DNA of 45,764 bases from Plesiomonas sp051652165 (GTDB lineage Bacteria; Pseudomonadota; Gammaproteobacteria; Enterobacterales; CAMTGL01). The translations under genes were made by a program, and so were the position numbers. Within the stretch, counting starts at the first letter, position 1. Each line of letters opens with the position of its first letter. Below the pieces are notes generated by a model, which saw only the letters and a program-made list of their open reading frames with translations, ran no database searches and was not told the DNA's origin. The DNA lies in NCBI RefSeq assembly GCF_051652165.1, contig NZ_JBOFTR010000018.1, positions 1 through 45,764 on the forward strand, read 5' to 3'. Positions 17,206 to 25,672 of the stretch are shown in pieces.

Positions 17206-17245
17206 AAAAACCACCGTCATGCTTACCTGCTGCGGTGGTTTTTTT
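17206..17245 (+). terminator. Rho-independent terminator after trpS
   Basis: AAAAACCACCG (17206-17216) pairs with CGGTGGTTTTT (17233-17243), with T residues continuing to 17245. The remaining gap between trpS and codB holds only this and the codBA control region. Confidence 0.9.
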
Positions 17246-17310
17246 ATGTAATACACTGAGTTAGCATTATTGTCTGGTTTTTACTGCTATTTGTCTGATG
17301 TAGAAAACAG

Positions 17311-17326
17311 ACGAAAACGTTTGCGT
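17311..17326. promoter_or_regulatory. PurR operator of codBA
   Basis: ACGAAAACGTTTGCGT is a full 16-bp PurR box: both halves fit the known consensus ACGCAAACGTTTTCGT and its permitted A/C and T/G variants. It is 61-76 bases before the codB start and overlaps the expected -35 region of a promoter whose -10 is TATAAT at 17341-17346. E. coli codBA is repressed by PurR from the same position, so repression by hypoxanthine/guanine-bound PurR is a strong inference. Confidence 0.88.
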
Positions 17327-17340
17327 TTTATTCTTAACGC

Positions 17341-17346
17341 TATAAT
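17341..17346 (+). promoter_or_regulatory. -10 element of the codBA promoter
   Basis: A perfect TATAAT lies 41 bases upstream of the codB start. The -35 box is poor (CGTTTG with 17-bp spacing) and sits inside the PurR operator, consistent with repression by occlusion. Confidence 0.65.
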
Positions 17347-17386
17347 ATGCGGCAGATTTTTTTGGCCGGATGATGCGGGAGGGGTA

Positions 17387-18628
17387 ATGGCAAGCGATAA
17401 CAATTACAGTCTGGGGGTCGTCCCTCAGTCGGCGCGTAAAGGGGTCATGTCATTAACATTCGTTATGTTGGGGCTGACCTTTTTTTCTGCCAGTATGTGG
17501 ACGGGCGGCACACTCGGCACCGGATTGGCTTTCAACGATTTTTTCCTCGCAGTACTCATCGGTAATCTTCTTCTCGGCATTTATACCTCCTTTCTTGGCT
17601 ACATCGGTGCAGACACCGGCCTTTCGACCCACCTTCTCGCGCGTTACTCATTTGGCATTAAAGGTTCATGGCTACCTTCGGCACTGCTCGGCGGTACACA
17701 GGTTGGCTGGTTCGGTGTTGGTGTGGCAATGTTTGCTATTCCGGTCGGCAAAGCGACCGGGTGGGATGTGAATTTACTGATTGTGCTCTCCGGCCTGCTG
17801 ATGACCGCTACCGTGATGTTCGGTATTTCAGCACTGATGATCTTGTCGGTTATCGCCGTACCTGCGATTGCCATTTTGGGCAGTTACTCGGTGTGGCTGG
17901 CAGTGAGTGGTGCAGGTGGGTTGACGGCGGTACAGGCCATTGTTCCGACTCAGCCGCTCTCATTTTCCACCGCACTGGCTTTGGTGGTGGGGTCATTTAT
18001 CAGCGCAGGAAGTTTAACGGCTGATTTTGTCCGTTTCGGGCGTAGCGCAAAATCGGCTGTTTGGATCACCATGATTGCTTTTTTCATCGGCAACACCCTG
18101 ATGTTTGTATTTGGTGCGGCAGGCGCTGCTGTGCTGGGTAAAGCGGATATCTCTGATGTGATGTTGGCACAGGGCTTACTGATCCCGGCCATTATTGTAC
18201 TGGGGCTTAATATTTGGACCACGAATGATAATGCTCTGTATGCCTAGGGCTTAGGTTTTGCCAATATTACCGGTTGGTCGAGTAAAAAGCTGGCCATCGC
18301 AAACGGGCTGATTGGTACATTGTGCGCCCTCTGGTTGTATAACAACTTTGTTGGCTGGCTGACATTTTTATCGGCCGCCATTCCGCCGATTGGCGGCGTA
18401 ATTATTACTGACTACCTGCTGCGCCGTAAGCACTATCAGGATTTTGCTACCGCGCATTTCTTGCAGGTGAACTGGGCGGCAATTGCAGCGGTTGCACTCG
18501 GTGTTGCGGCCGGTCATCTGTTGCCGGGTATTGTTCCGGTTAACGCGGTATTGGGCGGCGCACTGAGCTACTTAGTGCTGAACCCGTTAGTTAACCGCCA
18601 ACTGTGTGCGCAATACGGTGTGTCATAG
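17387..18628 (+). pseudogene. codB: Cytosine permease CodB, interrupted by an amber codon
   Basis: CodB is the NCS1-family cytosine/H+ symporter of the inner membrane. Residues 1-286 read as a clean permease (SARKGVMSLTFVMLGLTFFS, FLGYIGADTGLSTHLLARYS in part). Codon 287 is TAG (18245-18247), where E. coli has Ser in NALYASGLGFANITG; TCG to TAG needs one base change. The frame continues to a TAA/TAG-free end at 18628 with well-conserved sequence (WLYNNFVGWLTFLSAAIPPI, PGIVPVNAVLGGALSY), total 413 codons. The stop removes roughly the last third, including several membrane helices, so the product is probably inactive unless the codon is suppressed. ATG 17387 follows GGGAGGGG. Decay must be recent because nothing else has degraded. 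Confidence 0.9.
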
Positions 18629-18653
18629 CGAGGGTACGCAAGCTAAAATCAGG

Positions 18654-18742
18654 CGGTGGCCAGATAACAGGATACCGAAATAATCGGTTTACTCTCTACA
18701 AACGGTGGCAGGTGGTATCAGCAATAAGCCAGACGGCCACCG
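18654..18742. repeat. Inverted repeat in the codB-codA spacer
   Basis: CGGTGGCC (18654-18661) is repeated inverted as GGCCACCG (18735-18742), with a small CCGA/TCGG hairpin between. In E. coli codB and codA overlap; here 178 bases separate them. No coding sequence is recognisable in the spacer. Confidence 0.5.
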
Positions 18743-18806
18743 TATCTACTTGTGATAGGCGACTCTTCGCTGTAAAAAAACAGAACACCCTAATTTGAGG
18801 CTAACC

Positions 18807-20078
18807 ATGTTCATTCAGAATGCACGTCTCACTGACCGCGAAGGCTTGTGGCAGTTGGTAATTCATCAGCAAAAATTTCAGCATATTGTGCCGATGGAAC
18901 AGGCAGTGCCAATCCCTGAGGGGGCAGAGGTACTGGATGCTGAAGGCGGATTAGCTTGTGCGCCATTTATCGAACCCCATATTCATCTGGATACAACTCA
19001 AACCGCCGGTGTTCCACGCTGGAATGACTCAGGCACACTGTTTGAAGGCATTGAGTGCTGGGCAGAGCGTAAAGCCTTTTTGACACATGAGGACGTCAAG
19101 CAGCGTGCATGGCAGACACTGAAATGGCAGATAGCCAACGGTATTCAGCATGTGCGTACCCATGTGGATGTGTCTGATCAGCAGTTGACTGCACTGAAAG
19201 CGATGCTGGAAGTGAAGCAGGAAGTCGCCGACTGGGTTGACTTGCAAATTGTTGCCTTCCCACAAGAGGGGATCCTCTCTTATCCGAACGGTGAGGCTCT
19301 GCTGGAAGAGGCGCTGCGTCTGGGTGCTGATGTGGTCGGGGCGATTCCGCACTTTGAATTTACCCGTGAGTATGGCGTTGAATCTCTGCATAAAATGATG
19401 GCGTTGGCCACTAAGTATGACCGCTTGGTGGATGTGCACTGTGATGAAATTGATGATGAACAGTCACGCTTTGTTGAGACGCTGGCTGCACTGGCACACC
19501 GAGAGGGGATGGGCGAACGAGTGACAGCCAGCCACACGACAGCGATGCACTCGTACAATGGCGCGTACGCTTCACGGTTGTTCCGGTTGCTGCGCATTTC
19601 AGGCATCAACTTTGTTGCCAATCCACTGGTGAATATTCACTTACAAGGGCGATTTGATACTTACCCTAAGCGCCGTGGTGTTACACGCGTGAAAGAGATG
19701 CTCGAGTCGGGCATTAATGTCTGTTTCGGGCATGATGATGTGTTTGACCCTTGGTATCCACTCGGTACTGCTAATATGTTGCAGGTGCTGCATATGGGCA
19801 TGCACGTGTGTCAGTTGATGGGCTATGGTCAGCTTAATGATGGTTTGAAACTGATCTCTGACTACAGTGCGCGAACCCTGAATCTGCAGGATTATGGTCT
19901 TGACGTGGGTAAACGCGGCAGCGTGCTTATTCTTCCGGCCGAAAATGGGTTTGATGCGTTGCGCCGCCAAGTGCCGGTTCGTTATTCGGTACGTGATGGT
20001 AAGGTGATTGCAACAACACTGCCAGCACAGACGCATATCTATTTGCCTAAGGCCGAGAGCGTGACCTTTTCCCGCTAG
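18807..20078 (+). CDS. codA: Cytosine deaminase CodA
   Basis: CodA hydrolyses cytosine to uracil and ammonia for pyrimidine salvage; it is a metal-dependent amidohydrolase acting as a hexamer in the cytoplasm. The 423-residue protein is very close to E. coli CodA. Metal ligands are His58 and His60 in EPHIHLD, the conserved His in DVHCDEIDDEQ, the SHTTAMHSYNG segment, and Asp in FGHDDVFDPWYPLG. ATG 18807 follows TTGAGG. The gene is intact although the permease in front of it is broken; it may now depend on other cytosine sources or on the PurR-controlled upstream promoter through a long leader. Confidence 0.96.
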   Translation: MFIQNARLTDREGLWQLVIHQQKFQHIVPMEQAVPIPEGAEVLDAEGGLACAPFIEPHIHLDTTQTAGVPRWNDSGTLFEGIECWAERKAFLTHEDVKQRAWQTLKWQIANGIQHVRTHVDVSDQQLTALKAMLEVKQEVADWVDLQIVAFPQEGILSYPNGEALLEEALRLGADVVGAIPHFEFTREYGVESLHKMMALATKYDRLVDVHCDEIDDEQSRFVETLAALAHREGMGERVTASHTTAMHSYNGAYASRLFRLLRISGINFVANPLVNIHLQGRFDTYPKRRGVTRVKEMLESGINVCFGHDDVFDPWYPLGTANMLQVLHMGMHVCQLMGYGQLNDGLKLISDYSARTLNLQDYGLDVGKRGSVLILPAENGFDALRRQVPVRYSVRDGKVIATTLPAQTHIYLPKAESVTFSR

Positions 20079-20110
20079 TTGTATTTACCACCCACCTATT
20101 CGCCTTCATT

Positions 20111-20160
20111 AACCGAGATCGGTATTTGTGTTAACGAACACAATGCCCTCTCGGTTTTTT
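20111..20160 (+). terminator. Rho-independent terminator after codA
   Basis: AACCGAG (20111-20117) pairs with CTCGGTT (20150-20156) and runs into TTTTTT. Inside, GTGTT/AACAC around AACG and flanking GGTATTT/AATGCC extend the helix, giving one long hairpin. Confidence 0.9.
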
Positions 20161-20459
20161 ATTGTGCGGTGAACGTCAAGAATAATGTTAATTAATGTTG
20201 GTGATTGTGTTGTATTGTGGGTATGGTGCGTGAAGGTGACTCGTATTTTGTTGTATCACTGGGTTTTTATATTGCTGTATTCGTATGTTGCTGCAAACTA
20301 AATAAACCATATTTTCTTGCAATATCACCATGTATTGTACTGTTGTACCCGTAAAGTTAACGCCAATATTTTGCTGCTTGTTATAGATTGATACTGCGTA
20401 TAGGCACTCCTATTTTATAGGGGGCAGGGTAAAGCAGAGGCTCAAAGGAAGTGTGCTTA
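20161..20459. other. Intergenic region upstream of ravA
   Basis: About 300 AT-rich bases without a recognisable gene. It must carry the ravA promoter, which I cannot place. Near ravA a short hairpin CTCCTAT/ATAGGGG (20407-20423, loop TTT) is followed by the ribosome site AAGGAA at 20445-20450. Confidence 0.6.
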
Positions 20460-22091
20460 ATGTTCTCTTTACCACAAGGCGAACGCTTGAATAGCCGTGT
20501 TAGCCGCTTGAATCATCACTTATGTGAAGGCGTATACGAACGCCAAAATGCCTTTAAATTGAGCTTATTAGCCGCATTATCTGGTGAGAGTATTTTTTTA
20601 CTTGGGCCACCAGGAATTGGAAAGAGCTTAATCGCCAAACGATTAATGTGTGCATTTAATGCTGCCAGCACCTTTGAATATTTGATGACCCGCTTTTCAA
20701 CCCCTGAAGAGGTGTTTGGCCCACTCTCAATTTTGGCACTCAAAGAGCAGGGATTGTATGTACGCTTGACTGAGGGCTATCTTCCGGCTGCCCATATTGT
20801 TTTTTTAGATGAGATTTGGAAAGCCAGCCCTGCTATTTTAAATACGTTGTTGACCGTGCTGAACGAAAAACTGTTTCGTAATGGTACGCAAATGCTTAAA
20901 TTGCCGATGCGCTTGCTGATAACGGCCTCAAATGAGTTACCTGATCCCAATGGGGGGCTTGATCCATTTTATGATCGCATGTTGCTGCGAGTATATGTGG
21001 GCAAAGTAGAGCAAAAAGAGAATTTTCGATCAATGGTGGTGGCGGCTGATGATGTCTACCGTGACCCTGTGCCAGATGACTTGAAAATTACAGAACAAGA
21101 GTATCTAGCATGGCAACAGCAGATCCCCCACGTTGATCTGCCTGATAGCTGCTTTGAAAAAATTTACTACATTAAAATGCAGTTAGAAGAGAAACAGCAG
21201 CAAGACCCAGAGATCGATCTGTATATCTCAGATCGGCGCTGGAAAAAATCCATTCATCTGCTGCGGGCGTGTGCGTTTTTTAACGGCCGTGCGCAGATCA
21301 CCCCGACTGATCTGCTGATTTTGGTTAACTGCTTGTGGCGTGATCTGCCAACCCGTAAATTTGTTCGTACATTGATCAGTGATTATGCGGAAAACATGGC
21401 CTACGATCAGCATGAGTTTCGCGAGCAAATCGCCCATCTGCATGATCAGATTGTGGATCAATTGGCAACTCGCATGGCAGCTGTTCGGCCTTTATTGATC
21501 AAAAGCAATGGCTTGCGCGGTGAGCGTTATCAATTGGATTTGAGTTTAGCCACTGAATTTCGCCATAGGGCACACAAAGGGTTAATTTGCCTGATCCCGC
21601 TGGTGGCAGATCCGGTTTTAACGCGCACCATCTCTGAGCCTGTTTATCAGCTATTCGTTGATCCAACAGAGCTACAAAAGGTGTTGGCTAAAGGGCAAGG
21701 CACAATACCCGTATTTATTAATACTCAAACATGTTCACAGCATGTCAGCTTTGCGCTTGATAGCCAAATGCAACTGGTTGTACGAGACAGTGCTAATCAC
21801 GATATTCCGCTTGGGATCTGTGGCGTTTGGCCGATCAGTGCACAGACTGAATTACAGTGGCAAGCGGCACTCATAACACTTGAGCAGCAACAGCATATGT
21901 TGGTTCAACGTTTGCAAGCACAGCGTGATCAGTTCTTAAAAACCGTACCACACCATTTTGTTGATCAGCAGTATATTGATCAGATCCAGCGTAGTTTAGA
22001 TGCGCTATTAGATGATTTAGCACAAGTAAAAAAAGAACTTCAGACACTAGAAACCACATATCAGCGGATCAAACACCATGCCGGTGCGTGA
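20460..22091 (+). CDS. ravA: MoxR-family AAA+ ATPase RavA
   Basis: RavA is a hexameric AAA+ ATPase that works with ViaA; in E. coli it binds the lysine decarboxylase LdcI and acts on fumarate reductase and other anaerobic or iron-sulfur respiratory components. Walker A GPPGIGKS is at residues 49-56, the MoxR signature LMTRFSTPEEVFGPLS follows, Walker B is VFLDEIWKA, and sensor-1 is TASNELP. The C-terminal half holds the LARA-type discoidin and coiled regions with weaker conservation. The product is 543 residues against 498 in E. coli. ATG 20460 sits 9 bases after AAGGAA; GTG 20451 overlaps the ribosome site. Its end overlaps viaA by 14 bases. Confidence 0.94.
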   Translation: MFSLPQGERLNSRVSRLNHHLCEGVYERQNAFKLSLLAALSGESIFLLGPPGIGKSLIAKRLMCAFNAASTFEYLMTRFSTPEEVFGPLSILALKEQGLYVRLTEGYLPAAHIVFLDEIWKASPAILNTLLTVLNEKLFRNGTQMLKLPMRLLITASNELPDPNGGLDPFYDRMLLRVYVGKVEQKENFRSMVVAADDVYRDPVPDDLKITEQEYLAWQQQIPHVDLPDSCFEKIYYIKMQLEEKQQQDPEIDLYISDRRWKKSIHLLRACAFFNGRAQITPTDLLILVNCLWRDLPTRKFVRTLISDYAENMAYDQHEFREQIAHLHDQIVDQLATRMAAVRPLLIKSNGLRGERYQLDLSLATEFRHRAHKGLICLIPLVADPVLTRTISEPVYQLFVDPTELQKVLAKGQGTIPVFINTQTCSQHVSFALDSQMQLVVRDSANHDIPLGICGVWPISAQTELQWQAALITLEQQQHMLVQRLQAQRDQFLKTVPHHFVDQQYIDQIQRSLDALLDDLAQVKKELQTLETTYQRIKHHAGA

Positions 22092-23538
22092 TCCTGACGT
22101 ATTAAATGCCGCGCTCAAACAGGTTGAGCGAATTGTTGAGCATGCAGAAAAGCAGTGGTTACATGCTCCCCTGCTACAAGCACAAATAACCCGTCAGCCG
22201 TGGTTAAAAGGGGTACTACAGCGTGAAGCTGAACGCTGGAAAACGCGGATGAGTATGGTGATTTTGCACCAGAATTTATCACAAACGGCTATTCATTCTC
22301 TTGGTCTATTTCATAGCTATGAAACACTCGATATGGGGGAATTTCTGACCCATCTTGAAGCTTTACGATTACAAATCAAAGGTGTAGCCCTGCTTGAGAG
22401 TGCATTAAAACCCCTGATCAATGCTTACAAATCACACGGTTCTGAGAAAGGGTTAACCGAACTGCGTCGCGAGTTTATGGCGCGTTGGGAGCAGTATTTA
22501 GATCAAGATATATTGGCAGAACAAATTATCTGGCTAGATGAAGCGCGCGCAGTGCAATTGCACGCGTTATATCAGCAAATGCAGCGTACCGCACAGTTAG
22601 CACAACTTGTTCCTCTCGGAGAGCGTGAACAATCAGGCCGTCTGTGGGATATGGCCGATGCCACACTGAGCCGGCAAGAGATGACCGAACTGGCTGCACT
22701 CGCACAGTGGTTAAGTCGCCAATCGGCATTGAAAACTATTGCAGCCGAGCTTGGCCGCAAAGCTGCAGATGCCATTAGCGCACAGCAACGCCAACAGGCT
22801 GCACCACAACGTACAATACAAAAAATGCCTCAGCCTGAAGAGATTGCCGGTATTCGTTTTGGTCGCGATCTTGAGCGGTTACTGACCAGTTCAGCCATTA
22901 TGCTCTCAGTAGATGAACTTGAATTTCTATTTTATAAGCAGCTCGCAGAGGGGCAACTGCTGAGTTATCAGTTAGATGGAAATACATCTGCGATTACGCC
23001 ACAGCATCATCGTGTACCACAGTTGCAACCTGCAGGGTGGGTACGCGGTGGCCCGTTTATTATTTGCGTAGATACCTCAGGTTCGATGGCGGGTTATCCG
23101 GAACGCTGTGCAAAAGGGATGTGTTTGGCACTGATGCAACAAGCCATTGCACAAGGGCGTAGTTGTTATGTACTGATTTTTTCTACTCATGTTATCTGCT
23201 TTGAGCTAAATGGCGCACACGGTATGAGCCATGCAAAAGCGTTTTTATCGTATCGCTTTTTAGGGGGAACCGATTTAAATGCCTGTATTGCCCGTGCACT
23301 ATTGTTACAAAAAGAGTCGGCTTATCATAATGCCGATCTGATTGTGTTATCTGATTTTATTACCCACCGTTTATCTGACTCGATTATTTATCAGCTTGCT
23401 CATTTGCATCAAGCCGGTAATCGTCTGCATGCAATTAGTCTCTCTAGGCATGGAAATCAATGCGTTATGCAATACTTTGATTATCATTGGCAAATTGATG
23501 CTTCACTGACTGGCCGAATGCTGCAACGGGTACGTTAA
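22078..23538 (+). CDS. viaA: VWA-domain protein ViaA, partner of RavA
   Basis: ViaA carries a von Willebrand A domain and stimulates RavA ATPase activity; the pair is reported to act on respiratory complexes and to influence aminoglycoside sensitivity in E. coli. The 486-residue product has a long helical N-terminal region and a C-terminal VWA domain with the MIDAS motif DTSGSM at 332-337 and the later MIDAS Thr/Asp in GGTDLN near 395-399. The segment RLLTSSAIMLSVDELEFLFYKQLAEGQLLSY (in part) matches the family. The overlap with ravA implies coupled translation of the two subunits. Confidence 0.94.
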   Translation: MPVRDPDVLNAALKQVERIVEHAEKQWLHAPLLQAQITRQPWLKGVLQREAERWKTRMSMVILHQNLSQTAIHSLGLFHSYETLDMGEFLTHLEALRLQIKGVALLESALKPLINAYKSHGSEKGLTELRREFMARWEQYLDQDILAEQIIWLDEARAVQLHALYQQMQRTAQLAQLVPLGEREQSGRLWDMADATLSRQEMTELAALAQWLSRQSALKTIAAELGRKAADAISAQQRQQAAPQRTIQKMPQPEEIAGIRFGRDLERLLTSSAIMLSVDELEFLFYKQLAEGQLLSYQLDGNTSAITPQHHRVPQLQPAGWVRGGPFIICVDTSGSMAGYPERCAKGMCLALMQQAIAQGRSCYVLIFSTHVICFELNGAHGMSHAKAFLSYRFLGGTDLNACIARALLLQKESAYHNADLIVLSDFITHRLSDSIIYQLAHLHQAGNRLHAISLSRHGNQCVMQYFDYHWQIDASLTGRMLQRVR

Positions 23539-23708
23539 TCGACAGCCTGATACATACTGTGCGTTATTGTTATTTTCTTACCGTTTCTTTCTTGTTGGTA
23601 TTGTTAAACTTACCTCTGCTATCTCTTTTGTTGGGGAAGTAGGGGGTGATTGCTAAAAATAAATTTTACACACAGAAACTTCCCGAACTATTTTTATTAG
23701 GAGAGGAA

Positions 23709-23762
23709 ATGGTAAAGATAAGACAGTCAGTGATGGGGTACCAACGGCATATAACCCCATAG
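23709..23762 (+). CDS. Possible 17-residue leader ORF before the YegP-like gene
   Basis: AGGAGAGG precedes ATG 23709, which reads MVKIRQSVMGYQRHITP to TAG at 23760. Its 3' half forms a hairpin ATGGGGT (23733-23739) / ACCCCAT (23754-23760). The strong ribosome site is the main support; no homologue is known to me. Confidence 0.35.
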   Translation: MVKIRQSVMGYQRHITP

Positions 23763-23792
23763 ACAATACAATAACAGACGTGAGGGTGGAGC

Positions 23793-24140
23793 ATGATCGG
23801 GCATTTTGAGCTGAAAAAAGCCTCTGATGGGCAGTTTGTTTTTAATCTAAAGGCCAGTAACGGAGAGATTATTCTAAGTAGTGAGCGTTATACATCAAAA
23901 GCGGCTGCTCTAAATGGTATTGAATCAGTACAGAAAAATGCACCCGATGTGGCCCATTTTGAGTTAAAACATTCGAGCTCAAATAAGCCTTATTTTGTAC
24001 TAAAAGCTCGTAATCATCAGATTATCGGTCAGAGCCAAATGTATGCGTCAGAGGCTTCAGCCCAGCACGGTATTCAATCGGTAATGAAAAACGGGTTAAG
24101 CACAGATATTCGTGATTTAACGTTACATGATAAGAGCTAA
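23793..24140 (+). CDS. yegP: YegP-family (DUF1508) tandem-repeat protein
   Basis: A 115-residue protein made of two DUF1508 repeats: FELKKASDGQFVFNLKASNGEII...YTSKAAALNGIESVQKNAP and FELKHSSSNKPYFVLKARNHQII...YASEASAQHGIQSVMKNG. It matches E. coli YegP (110 residues) in length and pattern. The family is a small cytoplasmic beta-alpha fold of unknown function, found in one or two copies. ATG 23793 follows GGTGGA. It stands alone between viaA and tsgA, ending before a shared terminator; in E. coli yegP lies elsewhere. Confidence 0.88.
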   Translation: MIGHFELKKASDGQFVFNLKASNGEIILSSERYTSKAAALNGIESVQKNAPDVAHFELKHSSSNKPYFVLKARNHQIIGQSQMYASEASAQHGIQSVMKNGLSTDIRDLTLHDKS

Positions 24141-24161
24141 GATTGACTGACTCTGCAATAT

Positions 24162-24192
24162 AATAACGCTCACCAATAAAGGGAGCGTTATT
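24162..24192. terminator. Probable bidirectional terminator between yegP and tsgA
   Basis: AATAACGCTC (24162-24171) pairs perfectly with GAGCGTTATT (24183-24192) around an 11-base loop. The genes on either side converge on it. T-runs are short, so efficiency is uncertain. Confidence 0.7.
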
Positions 24193-24219
24193 ATCTCAGC
24201 ATGTAATGGATACGCTTAC

Positions 24220-25398
24220 TTAAACATGACCATGCGTTCGGTGTTGAGTGAATGCACCGAGTAATAAGGTAAATACAAACACCGCAACATAGAGGCTATT
24301 TGCTACCCATAGCGCAGTTTTAGTTCCAAACTGATGAATAATAGGGCTACTGATAATAAACGTCAGCATAGTACCTACAGTGCCACAAGTCAGAATAAAA
24401 TTAACTAGCCGGGGTGATGCTGTTTTCGTTTGCTGTGAACCAAGCGTAATTAGTGAGGTATAAATAGCACTGGAAATAAAACCAAGCGCAATAATTGAAA
24501 TATGCAGATAATGGCCAAGTGTATCACCGATAAACGTATACATGGCTATAGCCGCTAAAAGCGTCAGTACCAGAACTAAGCGATATAGCTCAAGTGCCTG
24601 CACGAGTAAGCTAAATATCCACATACCAATCATGTATGCCATCCAGAAACTGCCTACCAGCGTACCGGCTTTTTCAACGCTCATTGCAAAACTGTGCTCT
24701 ACATAATCGGGCAACCAAGAGATAAAAATCATCTGCCCTAAGATATAGCACAGCGCAGCGCAAGCAATCAGGTAAACGCTAACCCCCCAGTGCTCTTTGA
24801 GTGAAGGTTTACTGTTTTGCTGTTTTTCCAGATGCAACGGTGGAAATTCAGAGGTCAGCGTGAGAATGAAAATCGCCAGATAAATCACCGCAATCAGTGC
24901 ATATACCCAGTACCATTGGCAATGCATTGCCAGAATATAGCCTGCTGCGATAGGGAAAATCATACCTGCCATACTGAAAAAAGAGTCAGTAATCAGCAAC
25001 ATAGAACCGCGTTGGCGGCCATGATAAAGGTGGGTAATTAAATACGTGCCAATTGACATGGTAATACCACTGACAATGCCCAATACAAACATGCACAGTG
25101 AAAATAGCACTAAGCCTTGGCTAAACATTAACCCCAGAACACTGAGCAGCATCAGTACAAAACCAAAACTTAACTGCCGTTTGAGCGAGATAATATCAAC
25201 CAACCACGCATTTAAAAATATTGCGACTAAAATACCGGTGTTTAGGCAGGTAAAGGTATTACCCATATTAGCCAGTGGAATCTGGAAAAAGTTAGCCACT
25301 GTGTTCATCACAATGCCTGTGACAACAATCAGAGCGCCGGTTAGCCCAAATGACAAAAAGCTAATCCAGGTTAATCGGATTCGGTTCATTGTGCTCAT
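24220..25398 (-). CDS. tsgA: MFS transporter TsgA
   Basis: TsgA is a twelve-helix major facilitator superfamily protein of the inner membrane. The 392-residue product matches E. coli TsgA (393) over its length: RIRLTWISFLSFGLTGALIV at the start, the signature VSGITMSIGTYLITHLYHGRQRGS, FFSMAGMIFPIAAG, and LITLGSQQTKTASPRLVNFILTCGTVGTML (in part). The substrate is not established. The first ATG gives MSTMNRIRL; the second, 3 codons on, is equally possible. A PurR-box-like sequence lies 47-62 bases upstream (25445-25460). Confidence 0.94.
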   Translation of the reverse strand: MSTMNRIRLTWISFLSFGLTGALIVVTGIVMNTVANFFQIPLANMGNTFTCLNTGILVAIFLNAWLVDIISLKRQLSFGFVLMLLSVLGLMFSQGLVLFSLCMFVLGIVSGITMSIGTYLITHLYHGRQRGSMLLITDSFFSMAGMIFPIAAGYILAMHCQWYWVYALIAVIYLAIFILTLTSEFPPLHLEKQQNSKPSLKEHWGVSVYLIACAALCYILGQMIFISWLPDYVEHSFAMSVEKAGTLVGSFWMAYMIGMWIFSLLVQALELYRLVLVLTLLAAIAMYTFIGDTLGHYLHISIIALGFISSAIYTSLITLGSQQTKTASPRLVNFILTCGTVGTMLTFIISSPIIHQFGTKTALWVANSLYVAVFVFTLLLGAFTQHRTHGHV

Positions 25399-25444
25399 CG
25401 CAAGTTACCGTATTTGGAGTGAGGAAATAAAAGCGCGCAGTCTA

Positions 25445-25460
25445 TGTAAAACGTTTGCGT
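25445..25460. promoter_or_regulatory. Candidate PurR operator upstream of tsgA
   Basis: TGTAAAACGTTTGCGT has a perfect right half-site (GTTTGCGT) and 5 of 8 bases in the left half; 13 of 16 positions fit the PurR consensus. It is 47-62 bases upstream of tsgA. The mismatches are at the outer left edge, so binding is uncertain. Confidence 0.45.
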
Positions 25461-25672
25461 GGTTTTGTGTGTTAGATCACTAAATCTTAGTTTTAAATCA
25501 TACTAAATTGTATTTAAATGTGATCTCTGTATCGTTTTTTTCGCTTTTATTGTGGGAAAAACAGAGAAAATGCCACGAAATGTTAAAACAGGCGCTTACA
25601 CACCTTGTATTGTGTGCGGCAGTTAAGCTGTGCATTATTGTTCATACCGCATACAAAATAGGAGAAAAGCGC

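Noticed and set aside
18604..18798. 64-codon ORF spanning the end of codB and the spacer
   Set aside because: No ribosome site, no recognisable sequence, and it starts inside codB in another frame.
25516..25537. CRP-box-like sequence upstream of ymgG
   Set aside because: The left half fits (AAATGTGATCT) but the right half TATCG does not resemble TCACA.
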